64,000 nt of DNA from Glandiceps talaboti (lineage: Eukaryota > Hemichordata > Enteropneusta > Spengelidae), in the NCBI RefSeq assembly GCF_964340395.1, contig NC_135563.1:4896422-4960421 (forward strand). The letters run 5' to 3'. The notes beneath the pieces are model-generated. The model was given only the letters and a program-made list of their open reading frames with translations, made no database searches and was not told the DNA's origin. The position numbers and the translations under genes are program-made. Shown in pieces: positions 11,701 to 25,260 of this stretch. Positions within the stretch are counted from its first letter, which is position 1. Every line of letters begins with the position of its first letter.

Positions 11701-14700
11701 TTCTTTCCTCATGTATAGTATATTTAAATACTTGGTCAATACATTGTCTGGAAAGAGCTGACGCTAACGATTAACGAACGAAAAAATACACTTCTTTTTA
11801 CAAACAAACAACCCAACAGCACTTGACAAAAAAGTCTTGCTTGGAGCCTTTCAAGCAATACATGCACACATACAAGAAAATTATTCATCTTTAATCCCAT
11901 AGATAAAATATTCTTTTAAAAAAGATGTACTCCTTAAAATAATAATTATGTGCAGTATGACTCTGCACATCTGTAAAACAGTCTTAACAGTACAAGTACA
12001 TAATCATATGTATAACAGATAAACGAATGGCCAGACAAGTGCGCTCCTTCTGCTGACATTCAAACAGAATACAAATTCGATGTCTGTTCTATAAATTGAA
12101 ATGACGAGTTAAAAGTATACATTTGTCTTGATCTTATCTAAAACTGTTAAAAAAGAAATGGTTAATTTTTATGTTAATCTATCGTGAACATATTTCAATT
12201 ATAGTACCGTTCGAACGTTTAAACTAATTCATTGGTTATGGCGCGAACGACACTGCATGTTGTATTCAGTTCATCGTAGTAGTTTTGAAGGTGTTATTTC
12301 AATAAAATCAGAAGTTGGTCTTAACGAACCATTTTTTAAAAGCAGTCTATTTTATTTACAGCAATGTACTGTTACAACCTTTTCGTCTTATTCTGTCATG
12401 AGTAGGAATTAGGAAGACTCACCTTTACCTTTTTATTGACCTACAGATACAATCCAAAGAGCGAGGAATTCATTGACCATGATAGCAGGTCTTTTTCTGA
12501 TTAATCACATGTCACTCAGCGTGCATATTTGCCTGACGTCCAATTACTCTCACAAAACCACATAACCGCTTGGAAATTGTATGCTCACTCTATTACTCAA
12601 AACAGAAATTCCACAGTCCATGCACCGAGAAAAAAATATAACCGTTCATCATCAAACGCTTTGCGACTCGGTTTCTAGTATAGGTATGTAATATCACCGT
12701 ACAAAATAGGATATCGGCCTTAAGTAATTGTTAAACTCATGTACTCAGAATACATTGTGTATGGAAAGAGATGTACAGGTAATAGTTAAAATCATTTTTT
12801 TCTTGAAGAGATTACCAGCTTTACTTTCTTGATAGACGAAGCTGGTACTATATTAAATAGAATATATGGAACACAATACCATGTTGTAGAATTATATTAA
12901 AGCTATAAAGCCCTTGGGGGATATTTAGCAATAACCCATGTTCAAGTGAGTGTTTTTCTCCCGTATACTATTAACAATGATTTGTGTTCAGTTGGTCTTT
13001 GCATCAGCTATCATGGCTTTTACCTTGGAATTAGCTTTTGGGTAAATCATTTGCATAAACTGTCAAACTAGGGCGTCATGTATGTTTACAATGTATACTA
13101 ATGCTGATATACATAATTATACACTTGATTGCAGAGATAGTGAGATCAAGGTTGTATTAAGCAAAACAACGGCACCAATGTTGTGGGTATTTCAAAAACT
13201 GCTGATCTGATCATAGGCAAACATTATAGCATTTATAGCCTCCCGAACAACTAGTTTTAACTTGAACATTTGCAAAATTGAATTATCTCCGTGTACATCA
13301 TACTACATGTTTTCAATGTTTCCCCACGATAATTAAGTGACCCGTTCAATGTAAACTTCGTCCACCCACTTTAAAATACCAGGAACATATGTGCAATATG
13401 TTCAGATTGTGCAATGACCCAAATAGTGACATTTGCATTTTAATTATCTGGGATTCCCAGAAGCAAATGTTGGGAGATGGACGTATTATACCTTTATGAG
13501 AACGTCGACACTGTCTCACAGTAATGGAAGTAACCTTTTCAGTCAGCATTAGCCAAATCACCGGGAATTTTATCTTTCAATATCAGAGGTCTTTTCCCAT
13601 TATATCAATATATCATTATATCTGCATTTCCTTATTTTGTCGTTGTTACCGTTGCAGGTTATTTTCTCATGTATGTTGAATTTGGCGTATGTTTGTCTCA
13701 GACAATACTGTATGATCATGTTAAACCCATTTTAAAGTTCTCGTTATCTAGCTCAGTATACTTTGGTTACAAACGCATGGCATGAGTCGGTAACACTTCG
13801 TTATCAAAAGTGCTCCAACAATGTATAAATCTTCCAAACCTTATTGATAGAATACAACCATTATCAACGTTGAAGTTATGGGGAAAATGGAAACCCGTTT
13901 TTCAAAGGAACATGTTTATTCATCAGTCACATTCCACTATATATGCAACTCTTTTTAGCCAATCAGTGATATATTCATACCTTCAATTATAGTAACCAAC
14001 CCATACATCACGACGGAAGTATGCGTTCTTTAATGTCAAGAGCAGTCTACAGCCTTCCTGAGATCTTCGGTAAATGTTAAAGTTAGCAACCAACTTATCA
14101 AACACACTTCATGGACGTTGAATGTATCCATTCTACCACACATAGATGTCTTTAACACGTACCATTTTGAGATGGCAAGACATATCATCGACGACGTCCA
14201 CTTCAAGAAAAACATATATCTAGTATAGAATCACTTTGTCACCATGAGTAATTTTCTTTGGTAGTTCCCTGCATATAATGATTTACTTTCCATGATGTAC
14301 TTCTTGGAGAGTATCTACTCTCGTAATAGAACATGCGAATGTATCCTTAAGGAATACTGGCAAAAACGCGATAATACTATTAGGATTAGACACTTAAACA
14401 AGCTGATTGATGTAATTTGCAGACTTTCTTTTCGGCTGGATATTGTTACAAATGCCATTAAAGTTTAAGTTAACCGCAAGACTTTGCGATATTGTATTTT
14501 ATCCTTAAATATAATTGTGTTTCCGAATTTAGCATTTTGGTGTTCATGTCCTAGAAATCATTTAAGACTAGCCATATGTCGATGTCCTGTGTCAGTTTTG
14601 TATTACAATCGAAGCTAGTACATGGTGTCCATCAAATATTACATGACCATGCCGGGTCGTCATTATAAAACGAAAAGGGTTTGAAATATAAGTCAAAACC

Positions 14701-15770
14701 CAGCAGCAAATGTATGGTGAAAGAGTGCATATGAGTCAATATAATCGGAAATATACCGGAACCGGAAATGGGAAGCAGAAAGTGATGTGACTGCCAACAT
14801 AGATAATGTCCAAAGGGAGGAACTGTTTTACGACATCAAAAAGATTATTAATAAAGTTTCAGTGGAGGTATTAGTATGATTACATGCCAACATAAACTAG
14901 TACGCTGCTGGCACGGTATCACCGCTGTACTTAAATGATCTTATAGTACGGAGATTTCATGTAGAGTTCTTTTACTTTTAAGCATAAAAATGCTTTACTA
15001 TTCCATTTTTGTTCAAAGTGACGTCATTAAAACAGTTTTTCAATTTCCTGAATACCAGTATTACAATATAATATTGAGCTCGGTATAATGATTCGATGCC
15101 CGACAGTTTTATTTCATAGTGTACTTTTATATGATCTTACTTTTTACAGTGGTCAATAAATGTTTCCCCTAGAATAGCCCTACCTTTAAAGTTGTACACA
15201 GTAAAGAGTTATTATACACTATCAGTTAGAAGAGATGATTTACTCTTCTCTCTTATTTTGTTTTGATTGTTATTCTGTTTAATGAATGTTTCCTAGGTAT
15301 CTCAGGATTTCAACTCAAGCACGTTACACATGTATGCCAAAGGCTTTTTTCTATATTAGCTATTTCTCTCTGATTATGCGGGAATTATTGTTAGTAATAC
15401 TGTTTATCATAATTGGTCAAATTTGTAAGCTGAGGCTTGATATTGCATATCTTGCATAACGGTGTGTGTACCTCTGATTGTGTTTTTTGTCGTTTGTTGC
15501 TATGGCCTGCATGATTCGTATGCAACAAGTAAACATGTTGATATCTTTTGTTAGTGGTTTATATATAGTAATACGATCTCTGATTGAATACCAAATGATG
15601 ATGAAACCCTTGCGGGTCATTATAATTGTTTACCACCTTCCTAGTTAGTCCCAATATGATGTCAACGTAACGTTGGTGAAAATTAGCATTACATTCGTGT
15701 AATTGCATTACCAATCTGTCATTACTTACATGACATTGGGTCCCCTCCCCTTCCCTCCCTCTTCCTCTGT
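11701..15770. other. Gene-free AT-rich stretch
   Basis: I see no gene, RNA or organised repeat that I can support. Short open frames near 13346-13561, 13810-13992 and 15417-15620 have no recognisable features. Confidence 0.45.
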
Positions 15771-15967
<197 letters not shown>

Positions 15968-16040
15968 AAATGTATTGTGGTGATCTTTTCGCTCTGGTTT
16001 CTACCATATTAGTGGGATGTTGAATACATTTGATAGGTAC

Positions 16041-16110
16041 TAGATATTAAGTAGGTAGGTAAGTAGGTTCGACAGATGGATGAATGGATGGATGGCTGGC
16101 TGGCTGGCTA
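16041..16110. repeat. Short tetranucleotide runs (GTAG)n, (GGAT)n, (GGCT)n
   Basis: Adjacent short arrays of GTAG, GGAT and GGCT units are visible. They continue the microsatellite-rich zone. Confidence 0.7.
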
Positions 16111-17550
16111 GATATATATTTTTATATATCAATACATTTGCTTCTAATTAAAAGACAGTATTCAACCATTCGTAAGACACCTGTGCTCTAAAATCGCAGA
16201 ACTATCTAATTACTGAACAAGTAGAGCTAAAGCACTTGTGATCTATAATAATGCACGTGGTTTGAAATGACATTCTCGGAAAAATAAAAGTCAATTGCAG
16301 TAAGTAGTGCCGACTAAAAAAACGACTATAGTCTGCTTTAAAATAACATGTTTCGATGTTAAACGAAATGTCCATGTCAGATCAATAGAAAGAACACGTT
16401 TGACGCATTCTCCATTGCCTATGGCAACTCAGTTTAATCAAAACATCTAGCTACAGAACCAACATACGATCAATGCGATCAATGATAAAATATGTATAGA
16501 GCACGTAACCTCGTTTAATTCTTACCGGAAGCTAGCCTTACAACCTTAAACGTGTTAACGGTTTTAACTCAGCATGATTATTACAGCAATCATTGACATG
16601 AAGTCAGAAAATATAATTACGTTAATTCTGAGGAATGCAGAATGCTGGTGAAAAAAAATATTCTTCCGTTTGCCAGAAGAAGAAATGTATTATTTAAAAA
16701 CGTACTTTCACAAAATGTACTTTACTTCAAGCAGCTCATTCTTTGCATGCGTCTGTCTCCAGAGTAGTAGAGTGGAGTCTGTGTACTGTGATCACACACA
16801 GTGATAAAAATGTTTCTTGTAACAGCAAATATGTGTACCACAATAAACATTTGTAGAAACATTAGAGCTAGCGATCCGTTTTACCTTCATGGTACATAAA
16901 AGACACCATACAGACGAGACAACCGACGTCGAACATTTATATATTATCATCTAATAATTTTCGTCGTTCAGGCATGAAAACTACGAGTGAGTGACTTTGT
17001 CACTAAGAGTCGCTAGACAACCCTTAGGTCACGAGTATTTTTTGGATTTTTTCGGAATGAAGACAAATATTGGAGAATAATACAATTATACTGTCCTCAG
17101 TTATAGCAATTTTGAGCGTTTTGATTTCAAACACAGCAGAACTAATGACGTACACACGCGTACGCATTGTCGTTACATAGAAGTGAGTTGTTGTGACTTA
17201 GAACGGCCAGAGTATTTATATTCCATGTTTTTTATTGAACCTGGCTCATAAATAGTATAATAGGGGATGTACATTACACTGGCAAACAACGCATATCCAT
17301 TTCATATATACACAAAAGAACATTTAAGATGAATGCAGTAAAACCTTGTATGTATGGGATATGTCAGTGCATGTAAATGTCAAAGAAGAAATATCAAGAT
17401 AATGGTATTCACCGATACTACCTCCCTGTGGAAATGAAAGGAATATGAATCGAGTGTGCCATTCATTTCAAATTCTTAATTCGAAACACCACGGTCTTTA
17501 ATACATTGTCATGTACTTAACCACTTCGTTTGACAAGCTAGACTAGACAG
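16111..17550. other. Gene-free AT-rich stretch
   Basis: There is no supported gene or element. A short near-repeat CACTAAGAGTCGCTAG region at about 17000 is unremarkable. Confidence 0.4.
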
Positions 17551-17610
17551 ACATACATACATACATACATACATACATACATACATACATACATACATAC
17601 ATACATACAT

Positions 17611-17653
<43 letters not shown>

Positions 17654-17655
17654 CG
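17551..17655. repeat. (ATAC)n-(AGAC)n compound microsatellite
   Basis: An ATAC array at about 17554-17612 converts by a single T-to-G type change to an AGAC array at about 17613-17652. The minus-strand 81-codon open frame crossing it is a repeat artefact. Confidence 0.95.
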
Positions 17656-18471
17656 CTTGCGCGTACATACACACACACTTAAAGTAAATGTTGTCCGTCG
17701 GAAGAATATTACTCCAAAACAAACAGCATATATTCTCTTCTTTGTAAAATTCAATTTTATTGATTTTTTCTTTGTTTCACGGTTAGGGTTTACACAGAAA
17801 TGGTTATGTTAAAACTGTCCATTTACCGGAATCCTGTTTCTTTCTAGAAATGTATTTTCTGAACATGTAGTACCTGGAATGGACACTCCGATCAACATTC
17901 CTTTGTACGAATACACTGTGTATCCGTGGTAACATTTTGGATAAGATCTAGATTAGTAGAATAATTTAGGCAATTGAAGCATGGAAATAATGACTCTCAT
18001 CGCATTCAACCATACTAATGTAGGAGTCATTGATGAATTGTTACATTGCTGTTTCCTTTCCTGTGCGTGATTGTTTTTCGCAGCCTTTCACAATGAAAAG
18101 CATCTGCACAAAATATGAATGGAGAAATCCATAAGAACATGTTATCAGTCCATTTCCCTGAAATTAAATGTTCTGTAATTACACACACGATTCATTGTAT
18201 TTCGCAAACGTTTCCACTCGTTTTATCACGTGGATAAACAATTCAATGTCACTGATCATCTTAATTTAAACACATTGCATTTTTCTGAATGACATCTCTG
18301 ATTTGATCAGACACAATAGCTTACGGATGATTGCACCACTATACACGGTTATCAAATGCATGCTGATTGTTGAACAGCACTTTTGAAACAAAATACACAA
18401 TAAGTATTGTAGTAATGTGACGTTCTGTGTTTAGTTCCAATAATACTGATCACATAGATTGCAATATCTAC
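17656..18471. other. Probable 3' flank of the GPCR gene
   Basis: AT-rich sequence downstream of the minus-strand receptor stop codon. Part is presumably 3' UTR. I cannot assign a polyadenylation site with confidence. Confidence 0.35.
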
Positions 18472-19725
18472 CTAAATAAGATTTAAACTGTGTTGTGTAG
18501 GATTTGATGAAGGTGTACTGATAGAATTTATTGTAATTGCCGAATTATCGACGTAGGCACAACTTCGCTGAGATTGTTGAAAAGCCAAATCAGAATCCAC
18601 TCTTTGCAATGTATTCATACTGATACCGTTGCACTCTTGGTTATTTTGGGCTTGGCGGTCCCGGCTTGATGCTGTTCTTGATGGTGGCCGTAAAACACGC
18701 GGAGCCATTTGACGGAATTCCTTGCGGAAAGCATCACTCAGTCGCCCGTACAAAAATGGATTAATGCATGTTGTAGACATAGCGAATGAATGGCATAAAT
18801 GGAAACTCAAATCAATCCACTTATCATCTATGATAGAGAACCGAAACTCAGACAGTATTATCCAAATATTCAAAGGTAGCCAACAAACTGCAAAGACTGC
18901 CACAACAGCCATCAACATTTTGTTTGTTTTTTGCTTCCTGCACATTTCAGATTGTAGTTGTTGGGGTGTAAGTACGCCGGGCACGACGCGATTTTTTAGT
19001 TTGGTCCACACGCGGCCATAAGATACGAAAATCAATGAAATGGGGAATGCATACTGCACAACAAATATAGTCAAGGTGTACGCTTGTTTGCTTTGAGCAT
19101 TTGGCCAGGATTCCGAACACAGAATACTGTTTAAATATAGTTCTGGGTATATTTCCTTCTCGTATAATCTGTACATTATCAATGGTATAGACAAAACAAG
19201 CGAAACCATCCAAATAAGTACAATTATGAGAACACTTTTTTGTAAAGTAATCCGTTTTCTCAAAGGATACATGATGAGAACGTATCTGTCGATCGCTATT
19301 GCTGCCATAGTTAATGTTGATACGAGAACGGAAACCGCCTGTAATGGTGCCACAGTATAGCACAAAAACTCACCGAAATTCCACGTGTTAGTAAGAGTAT
19401 ATGCAAGAGTGAGCGGTAGACAAAATACTGATACTGCCACATCACTGACTGAAAGATTGCAGATGAAAACATAAGTTGGTGTGTGTAAACTCCCGTTACG
19501 CTTTACAGCGATGCACACCATAATGTTACCGACCACGCTCAGGATGATAATGCCGGTGTATATTAAGATGAAGATCCAACGGAAAGCGGGATGTGAGCTA
19601 CTGTCCTTGTAAACCGACTCAAAATAATCAAACACAAATCCATCGGTTGATCCGTTCATCTTTGATTGAATGCGGCTAAGATCTCGTAACTGTACGTAAG
19701 GCAAATGGGGTGATTGACCCTCCAT
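18472..19725 (-). CDS. Neuropeptide Y/F- or PrRP-type G-protein-coupled receptor
   Basis: This is an intact, intronless class A receptor of 417 residues when started at the ATG at 19723-19725. A second ATG at 19657-19659 opens MNGST, and upstream codons stay open to a TAA without another ATG. Seen: an extracellular N-glycosylation site NGS, TM1 with GN (about residue 67), TM2 with the sodium-site Asp (SDVAV, about 95), Cys in GEFLC (about 122) and SILC (about 203) for the ECL1-ECL2 disulfide, DRY at about 146-148, CWLP in TM6 (about 281-284) and NPFLY in TM7 (about 322-326). The tail is Ser/Thr-rich with no obvious palmitoylation Cys. AIDRYVLIMYPLRKRIT and AMSTTCINPFLYG resemble PrRP, short NPF and NPF receptors. 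A peptide hormone receptor at the plasma membrane is the inferred role. The ligand cannot be read from sequence. Confidence 0.9.
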   Translation of the reverse strand: MEGQSPHLPYVQLRDLSRIQSKMNGSTDGFVFDYFESVYKDSSSHPAFRWIFILIYTGIIILSVVGNIMVCIAVKRNGSLHTPTYVFICNLSVSDVAVSVFCLPLTLAYTLTNTWNFGEFLCYTVAPLQAVSVLVSTLTMAAIAIDRYVLIMYPLRKRITLQKSVLIIVLIWMVSLVLSIPLIMYRLYEKEIYPELYLNSILCSESWPNAQSKQAYTLTIFVVQYAFPISLIFVSYGRVWTKLKNRVVPGVLTPQQLQSEMCRKQKTNKMLMAVVAVFAVCWLPLNIWIILSEFRFSIIDDKWIDLSFHLCHSFAMSTTCINPFLYGRLSDAFRKEFRQMAPRVLRPPSRTASSRDRQAQNNQECNGISMNTLQRVDSDLAFQQSQRSCAYVDNSAITINSISTPSSNPTQHSLNLI

Positions 19726-20620
19726 TAGAGTAAATCTTAGACTATCTTGTACTTCCAAAGCACTGGTGCTTTCCTGTAGTTTGATGTCGTTATCAAACTT
19801 GAAGAGCTTGAATATGGCCAGGATTTATCCACATGCCTTATTGAAACGTGCAAAAGCAATCCACCACCGGGGAACGTACATCACTACTTTACTACAGTAA
19901 AATATTTCAGCGTCGTAGAAAAAATGAATTGCTTACCCAGCATTCAATGTAGTTGGTATATGTACTATTTTTATTCTGACTACTTCCTGCATCGCCATTC
20001 AGATGTTAATCTCCGGAGACTACTCCAATATGTTATGTGATAAAGGCTCAACGTCTTATCTAGTTGTAAAACCCTAGTCCTGCCAAAACAAATATCTTTT
20101 ACATGGACTTGACCTGAACAGGGATGAGGATATAGTAACCATAGAAACAATTGGAATCGCTCATATCAACCCATCGTTACATTTCTGTCCTATTTTCGGT
20201 TATTTTTCAATCAAGGCATGTCACTCATCATCACCAACGTTTATATACTGAAATGCAAACTTAGTGTATTATGTTCAAACAACATCAGCTGTTTGGCACG
20301 ATTCCAACGTTCTATCACAGATGTAACAAATGTTGTAATCGACGTACAGAAAACTGCAGAGTTGAATTTACTGGTTGTGAACTTCAAGTTGGTTCTCTAA
20401 AAATGCGCCAAAATATTTATTGAGTAAATCATCTGGAGCGAAATAATATTTATAATAATTGTGTTTCGAATGAAATACATCAGTAGCAGGTTCTTTATAA
20501 CTAAATATATTCAAATATATGAACAATTCCAGCCTTCTTCTGATCAGGAAAATGTGATCGATTTAAACAACAATTATACAGCTATATTGAAATTGTAATA
20601 AATAAAACCTAGAAATATGG
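19726..20620. promoter_or_regulatory. Upstream flank of the GPCR gene
   Basis: This is the 5' side of the receptor. No TATA box in a convincing position or CpG cluster is visible. The reading frame is open above the ATG for about 29 codons before a TAA, so the 5' UTR begins here or a short upstream exon exists. Confidence 0.3.
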
Positions 20621-23500
20621 TCCCCCTCCCCTTCGAAAAAATGCATTAAAAGGATGACGTGAGCTGGTGAAATGGTCGTCATCATGTAAGACTATTGCTT
20701 TTTTGACCAATTACAATTTACCGTCTACGAACATTTGATATACCATTACTTGCTACACCGAATGCATTACCTACGGCAGATCATTTTATCTCGGAGGGGG
20801 GGGGGGGGGTTCTTGTCGTGAAATGTCAAGATAGATATGAACCTATATTAAACTAGCTATAGGATTTTTAGAGTGATTTATTACAAAAAACACCAACAGC
20901 ACACACGCAATTAAACAGATATGTTGTCATGCGCCTATAATTCATATCCGCGTTCCACCTGAAAACGGATATCATACTTCAGCTTCTGTTATGCAAATTA
21001 CATTATTAAATTTGATAAAACTAAGTGGGTCGGAATCAATGTTTAGATTTCATTAACGTCTTTGTCGAAAAATAATCGTTTCATATTTAAATAATAAGAA
21101 TGAAAATGTAATGCAGCCTACGTTTCAACACAATCCTGCCCAGAACCGCAAGGATATATTTTTGATGAAAAGAAATATGTAGCATACTTACAGCCCAGAC
21201 AGTAAATAAATTGGCAATAGAATAAAAAATAATTTAATTAGATACGTATCATGTACACTGAGGTTCATTGGGTGTGGTGTTAAATCTGACATGTTGTGGA
21301 CTGAACGTTATAACATCTAAAGACAAATCCAGGGAAAACGTGATATGGGATATCGAATGATAATACTAGACTAGAATACCTGTCAAAAAGGAAAGGAGGG
21401 GCATCTCTGTAGAAGATGTGCAGTAGTCGTAGTAGTTATGGCAACAGCAAAGGTAAGTCGCTATAGCATATATTGATGAAAAAAAGCCACAGGCGCAAAC
21501 GCTTTGTAACTTGTGCGAATATTGTTTTTGGTTGTCGTATTTCACTCCAATACATTCACATCTGACAAATCGTCGTCTGACTCAACAAAAGTCTTACTAA
21601 CATTACTCTGTCTGTTTCGATAACATTAACTCTGCTTGGTGTCATCGTCTGGCATTATATGACATTAGTCACATCATTGCTACTTTCTTTGGGTGTGCTA
21701 CCTTTATTATAGTAGACCACGGTATATTTTCCATTCATGTCAATAAGTTAAAATGTAACAGGCAATAGCAATAGTTATTGCCTCAGACAATCAGCAATGT
21801 TAATGTGATTGTTGTCAAGCCAGGAGTTAAATTAAGCAATGAAAGATTTGTATCGAAGGCGACCATAAAATTGTTAGTAATACATTTTTTTGTCAAGTCA
21901 GATAACGTTCTGCATCAACTTGCTTTCATGTCATTATGAACGTTAGCAACCTACTTTATAAGTCAACTTATTGTTCTGACATCAATGTTTGTTCTTCGTT
22001 GTCATCTTAATTGGGGCCAAGCGACCTGCGGGAGAACACGGTCAATAACCGCCATTTCTTCATCATCAACCAGTCCGATGTGCACAATAGCATATTTAGG
22101 GCAAGTCGCAATGATAGTTTCGATTGGTATAAATTCTCTATACAGTTTAACTATCTTGATGTATAACTCTGTTCACAATATAGATGAAACAGTAATGTAA
22201 GCACATTGGACAGATTAAACTCAGAATGTTTATCAGAAATGAAATAAAATGTCAGGTCATTGATTAGTGTCAAAGAGGGCGAATGAACTCCTGCATTAAA
22301 AAGGTGAGCACGTCAATATTAAGGATTACGCCCGTAGGTAAAGACTGTTTGCCTACGTCAAAGTAAAGCTCCAACCACTATAGAAAACATATATGCAACA
22401 CAGCGATTTCCATTATACTTCGGTTTGCAACTGTTTTAAGTAGGGATATTGGGATTCGCACTACAAAAATACAAATGTTTTAACCACCAGTATGACGCCC
22501 AGCTGATTTTGCATACGCGGGTGACTTGCCCAGCTCTTCTGAGACCTTGATCATACTGCGAGACATGGACGTCACACGGCCTTCTTTAGATGTAAACAAT
22601 GTCTTCTGCCGAAATGTCATACTTGTCTAATTTCGGAGATGCTGATCACTACAAGTATACTATTCCATAGCACTGGTCCATTACAATATATTACAACATA
22701 CGTGCGTCTATAAACTTGAGACGTACAACATAGGAGTGTCTCATTTTATTACACAACTGAGCTGGTTATCATAATTCAAGTGCTACCTAGAATTGAACAC
22801 AATTATATCATTGACTATAAATATAATCTTAACTTAGAACACGAATTCGCAAATGATCAAAACATTCTCTGAACATACAACAACGATGCCTTGATAGATA
22901 AGACTTCAAGAAATTCGTTTTTCTACTTCTATGTTTAAAATTAAAATTAAAATGTCAGGCAAAAAAAGAAATTTGTGTGTTTTTCGATAACCCGACCTAC
23001 CCTATACATTTGTTAAACATTTAAGATACAAAGATAAGATATTGTTTGTCTTCTTGACTTTTATTTCGTCAAAGTATCACAGAAAGAGTATTCTGATTGC
23101 CATTTCGTTTGTTTTTGGATCAAAGTAACATTTTCAAATATAAAAAACAATTAAAAGGTACAGATAATATAATATAAAATATAAAGGGAATAAAATAAAA
23201 TTCACTCATATAAACAATAGGCGTTGTATATCTTTCTCCTATGTGGTCTGAGGTCAAAGGGAGGAGAAACTATGTATTTTGAATTTCATGCTGTGCTGTC
23301 AGGTAGAAATAACGTTTGGGATGCTTGTTTTTGTACAGTTTAATTGATGTCACTGTGACTATTATAAATGTTTCAAATACACCATTATCAAAATAATTAG
23401 TTTACAGTTGGTTTTTGTGTCATGACTATGAGACAAATCTAAAGTAAAGATAAAGGTCACCCCAAAAGGTCTCGACAGATCTTGTGTGTGTTTTGTGTGT
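20621..23500. other. Gene-free AT-rich stretch with a G13 run
   Basis: I see no gene. A run of about 13 G lies near 20797-20810. Repeated TTAAAATTAAAATT words occur at about 22935. No element ends are identified. Confidence 0.4.
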
Positions 23501-23574
23501 GTGTGTGACTGTGTATGTGTTAACATAATATATATATATATATTTATATATATATTTATGTGTGTGTGTGTGTG
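23500..23574. repeat. (TG)n/(TA)n microsatellite
   Basis: TG and TA tracts at about 23484-23574 lead directly into the left end of the inverted-repeat element that follows. Confidence 0.85.
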
Positions 23575-23996
23575 TTACACCCAATCTGTGAAATTGCCCT
23601 ATTCATGAAATGGGTAGGTAACTTTACCCAGTCCATGAAAAAGGTAATCGTGTTGCCCAGCTTATGAAGTGGGTATTGTAAGATATGCCCAGTACATGAA
23701 ATGAGCATCTTTTATAGGATACACACAAAAAGATTAAGAATCAAACAACTTTATTATCATGTACTTACAAACTCATCATTTCACAATTCTTATTTTATTA
23801 TAATTCAGTGTAGCTTGTGTTTTAAATAGAGTTCGATAATCAAAACCTCAGTTCAAAACTCTTGCCCCAAAAAATTAATTTGGCCCCTTTCAGATCGTAA
23901 CCTATACTCTCATTTGCATAAAGTTGATCATTCCATGAACTGGGCAAAGTGACATACACATTTCATGAATTGCGCAGTTTCACGGATTGGGTGTAA
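23575..23996. mobile_element. Non-autonomous element with long terminal inverted repeats and internal GCCCAGTNCATGAA repeats
   Basis: The left end TTACACCCAATCTGTGAAAT pairs with the right end CACGGATTGGGTGTAA. The inverted arms continue for about 70 bp with mismatches (ATTCATGAAATG opposite CATTTCATGAAT, TACCCAGTCCATGAA opposite TTCCATGAACTGGGCA). Inside the left arm, a unit close to GCCCAGTNCATGAAATGGGTA repeats four or five times. The length is about 420 bp with no coding capacity. It is flanked by TA-rich DNA, consistent with a TA-targeting MITE, though a target duplication cannot be separated from the TA repeats. Confidence 0.75.
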
Positions 23997-24116
23997 TATA
24001 TATATTTATTACCAGTCGTTAAAGGAGATTCGCAAGTTTGTCACGTTTCATAACAGTTACTATGTCCTTCTCCTCCCTCCCTTCTGTTCGATGTGGGTAA
24101 CTTACTGCTTAGGTTT

Positions 24117-24350
24117 TCACATATTCCACTCCGTGCTCGGTTGAATAACTCGGAACTGTTCAATATTGTGTTTTATCGTCCCACCGGCGGGATGTATGGA
24201 TTCAGTCTTTAGTACTATTGTATGCGGCCATGTGGGTGTCACAATAGAGTAACAGCTGCCTTTGTTCAGACAACCTAATGGAAGTGAAACCGTACTGATG
24301 CCGGGAAGCATAGTCACAGAAACAGAGATTTACCATTGTGACAGGGAATG
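24117..24350 (-). other. Exon-like open stretch, unrecognised
   Basis: A minus-strand open stretch is distinctly less AT-rich than its surroundings. It contains SVTMLPGISTVSLPLGCLN and ends QFRVIQPSTEWNM before a stop at 24117-24119. A pyrimidine-rich stretch followed by AG (near 24292) could be an acceptor. I cannot assign a family, and there is no neighbouring exon in view. It may be the last exon of an unseen gene or chance. Confidence 0.2.
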
Positions 24351-25200
24351 AGTAATATATTATTTACATCAATCAGTTTGGATATTTTTCATTTAACTTT
24401 CTCTTTTGATCCTGACACAAAAAACAACGCTCACGCTATGTGTCAGTTCGAATTGTGTTTGTTAGATTTTAATCATATGTATACACTTAAATATATAATA
24501 TTTTATGACACATATATATCTCATGCATTTGTTGCGTTGTGATTCGTCAATACGTTGTCACGTGGTATTACTCATCTTAATGCTGTTGTAGGAGAAATTA
24601 CTTCACGGTCGACAGTTTTTGAACTATTGCTATACACTCCCGCAAGGAGTAATGATGGGCGAATTATTGGAGTGACCGGCTTTGAACCTGCAGGTTGCAG
24701 GTTCTACCATGTCGCTTCCGTTTGTTTCTGAATGGCTAAAGTCCTTGATCAAGATGTGAACCACGATTGTGCCTCAGTCAATCTGATTAAAATCCGATGT
24801 AGATGTCGGCTAATCATTCATTGCTATTTTACCTTTGTTATTTTGCCTGAATTGACCTTCTTGGTACATGTTTACATTTTTAGCCTGATCGCCTCCTCTA
24901 CATCTGAACTGGCACACATGCAAACGAATTTATGCTCAGTGAAGCAGAATCCTTTCCTGTAGTCTCAACAGTATTATTTCAGGTTTGAGTCCATCTGACG
25001 CTCAATATAACGTTCATAAGATAATGCTACCTCAATCGGAATCTGACGCCAACTTTATACTCGTTCGATCCATTAATTACTCAAATTGGTCATTAATATT
25101 CATCGGATTATTACCATAACCTAATCAGTTCTGGCCATTACCCTAGAGAACATGTCTATGAAATTTCGTTCGAATTGATGCAGCCGTTTTTTTCGGAAAT
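24351..25200. other. Gene-free stretch with a palindrome
   Basis: Only a short palindrome, GAACCTGCAGGTTGCAGGTTC, at about 24686-24706 stands out. No gene is supported. Confidence 0.4.
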
Positions 25201-25203
25201 GGT

Positions 25204-25204
<1 letters not shown>

Positions 25205-25254
<50 letters not shown>

Positions 25255-25260
25255 ACAGAC
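25205..25260. repeat. (AC)n microsatellite
   Basis: This is an AC dinucleotide tract of about 45 bp, decaying to AGACACACAG. Confidence 0.9.

Noticed and set aside
24686-24706. tRNA-like or integration site at GAACCTGCAGGTTGCAGGTTC
   Set aside because: A short palindrome only. There is no cloverleaf, no anticodon arm and no partner site.
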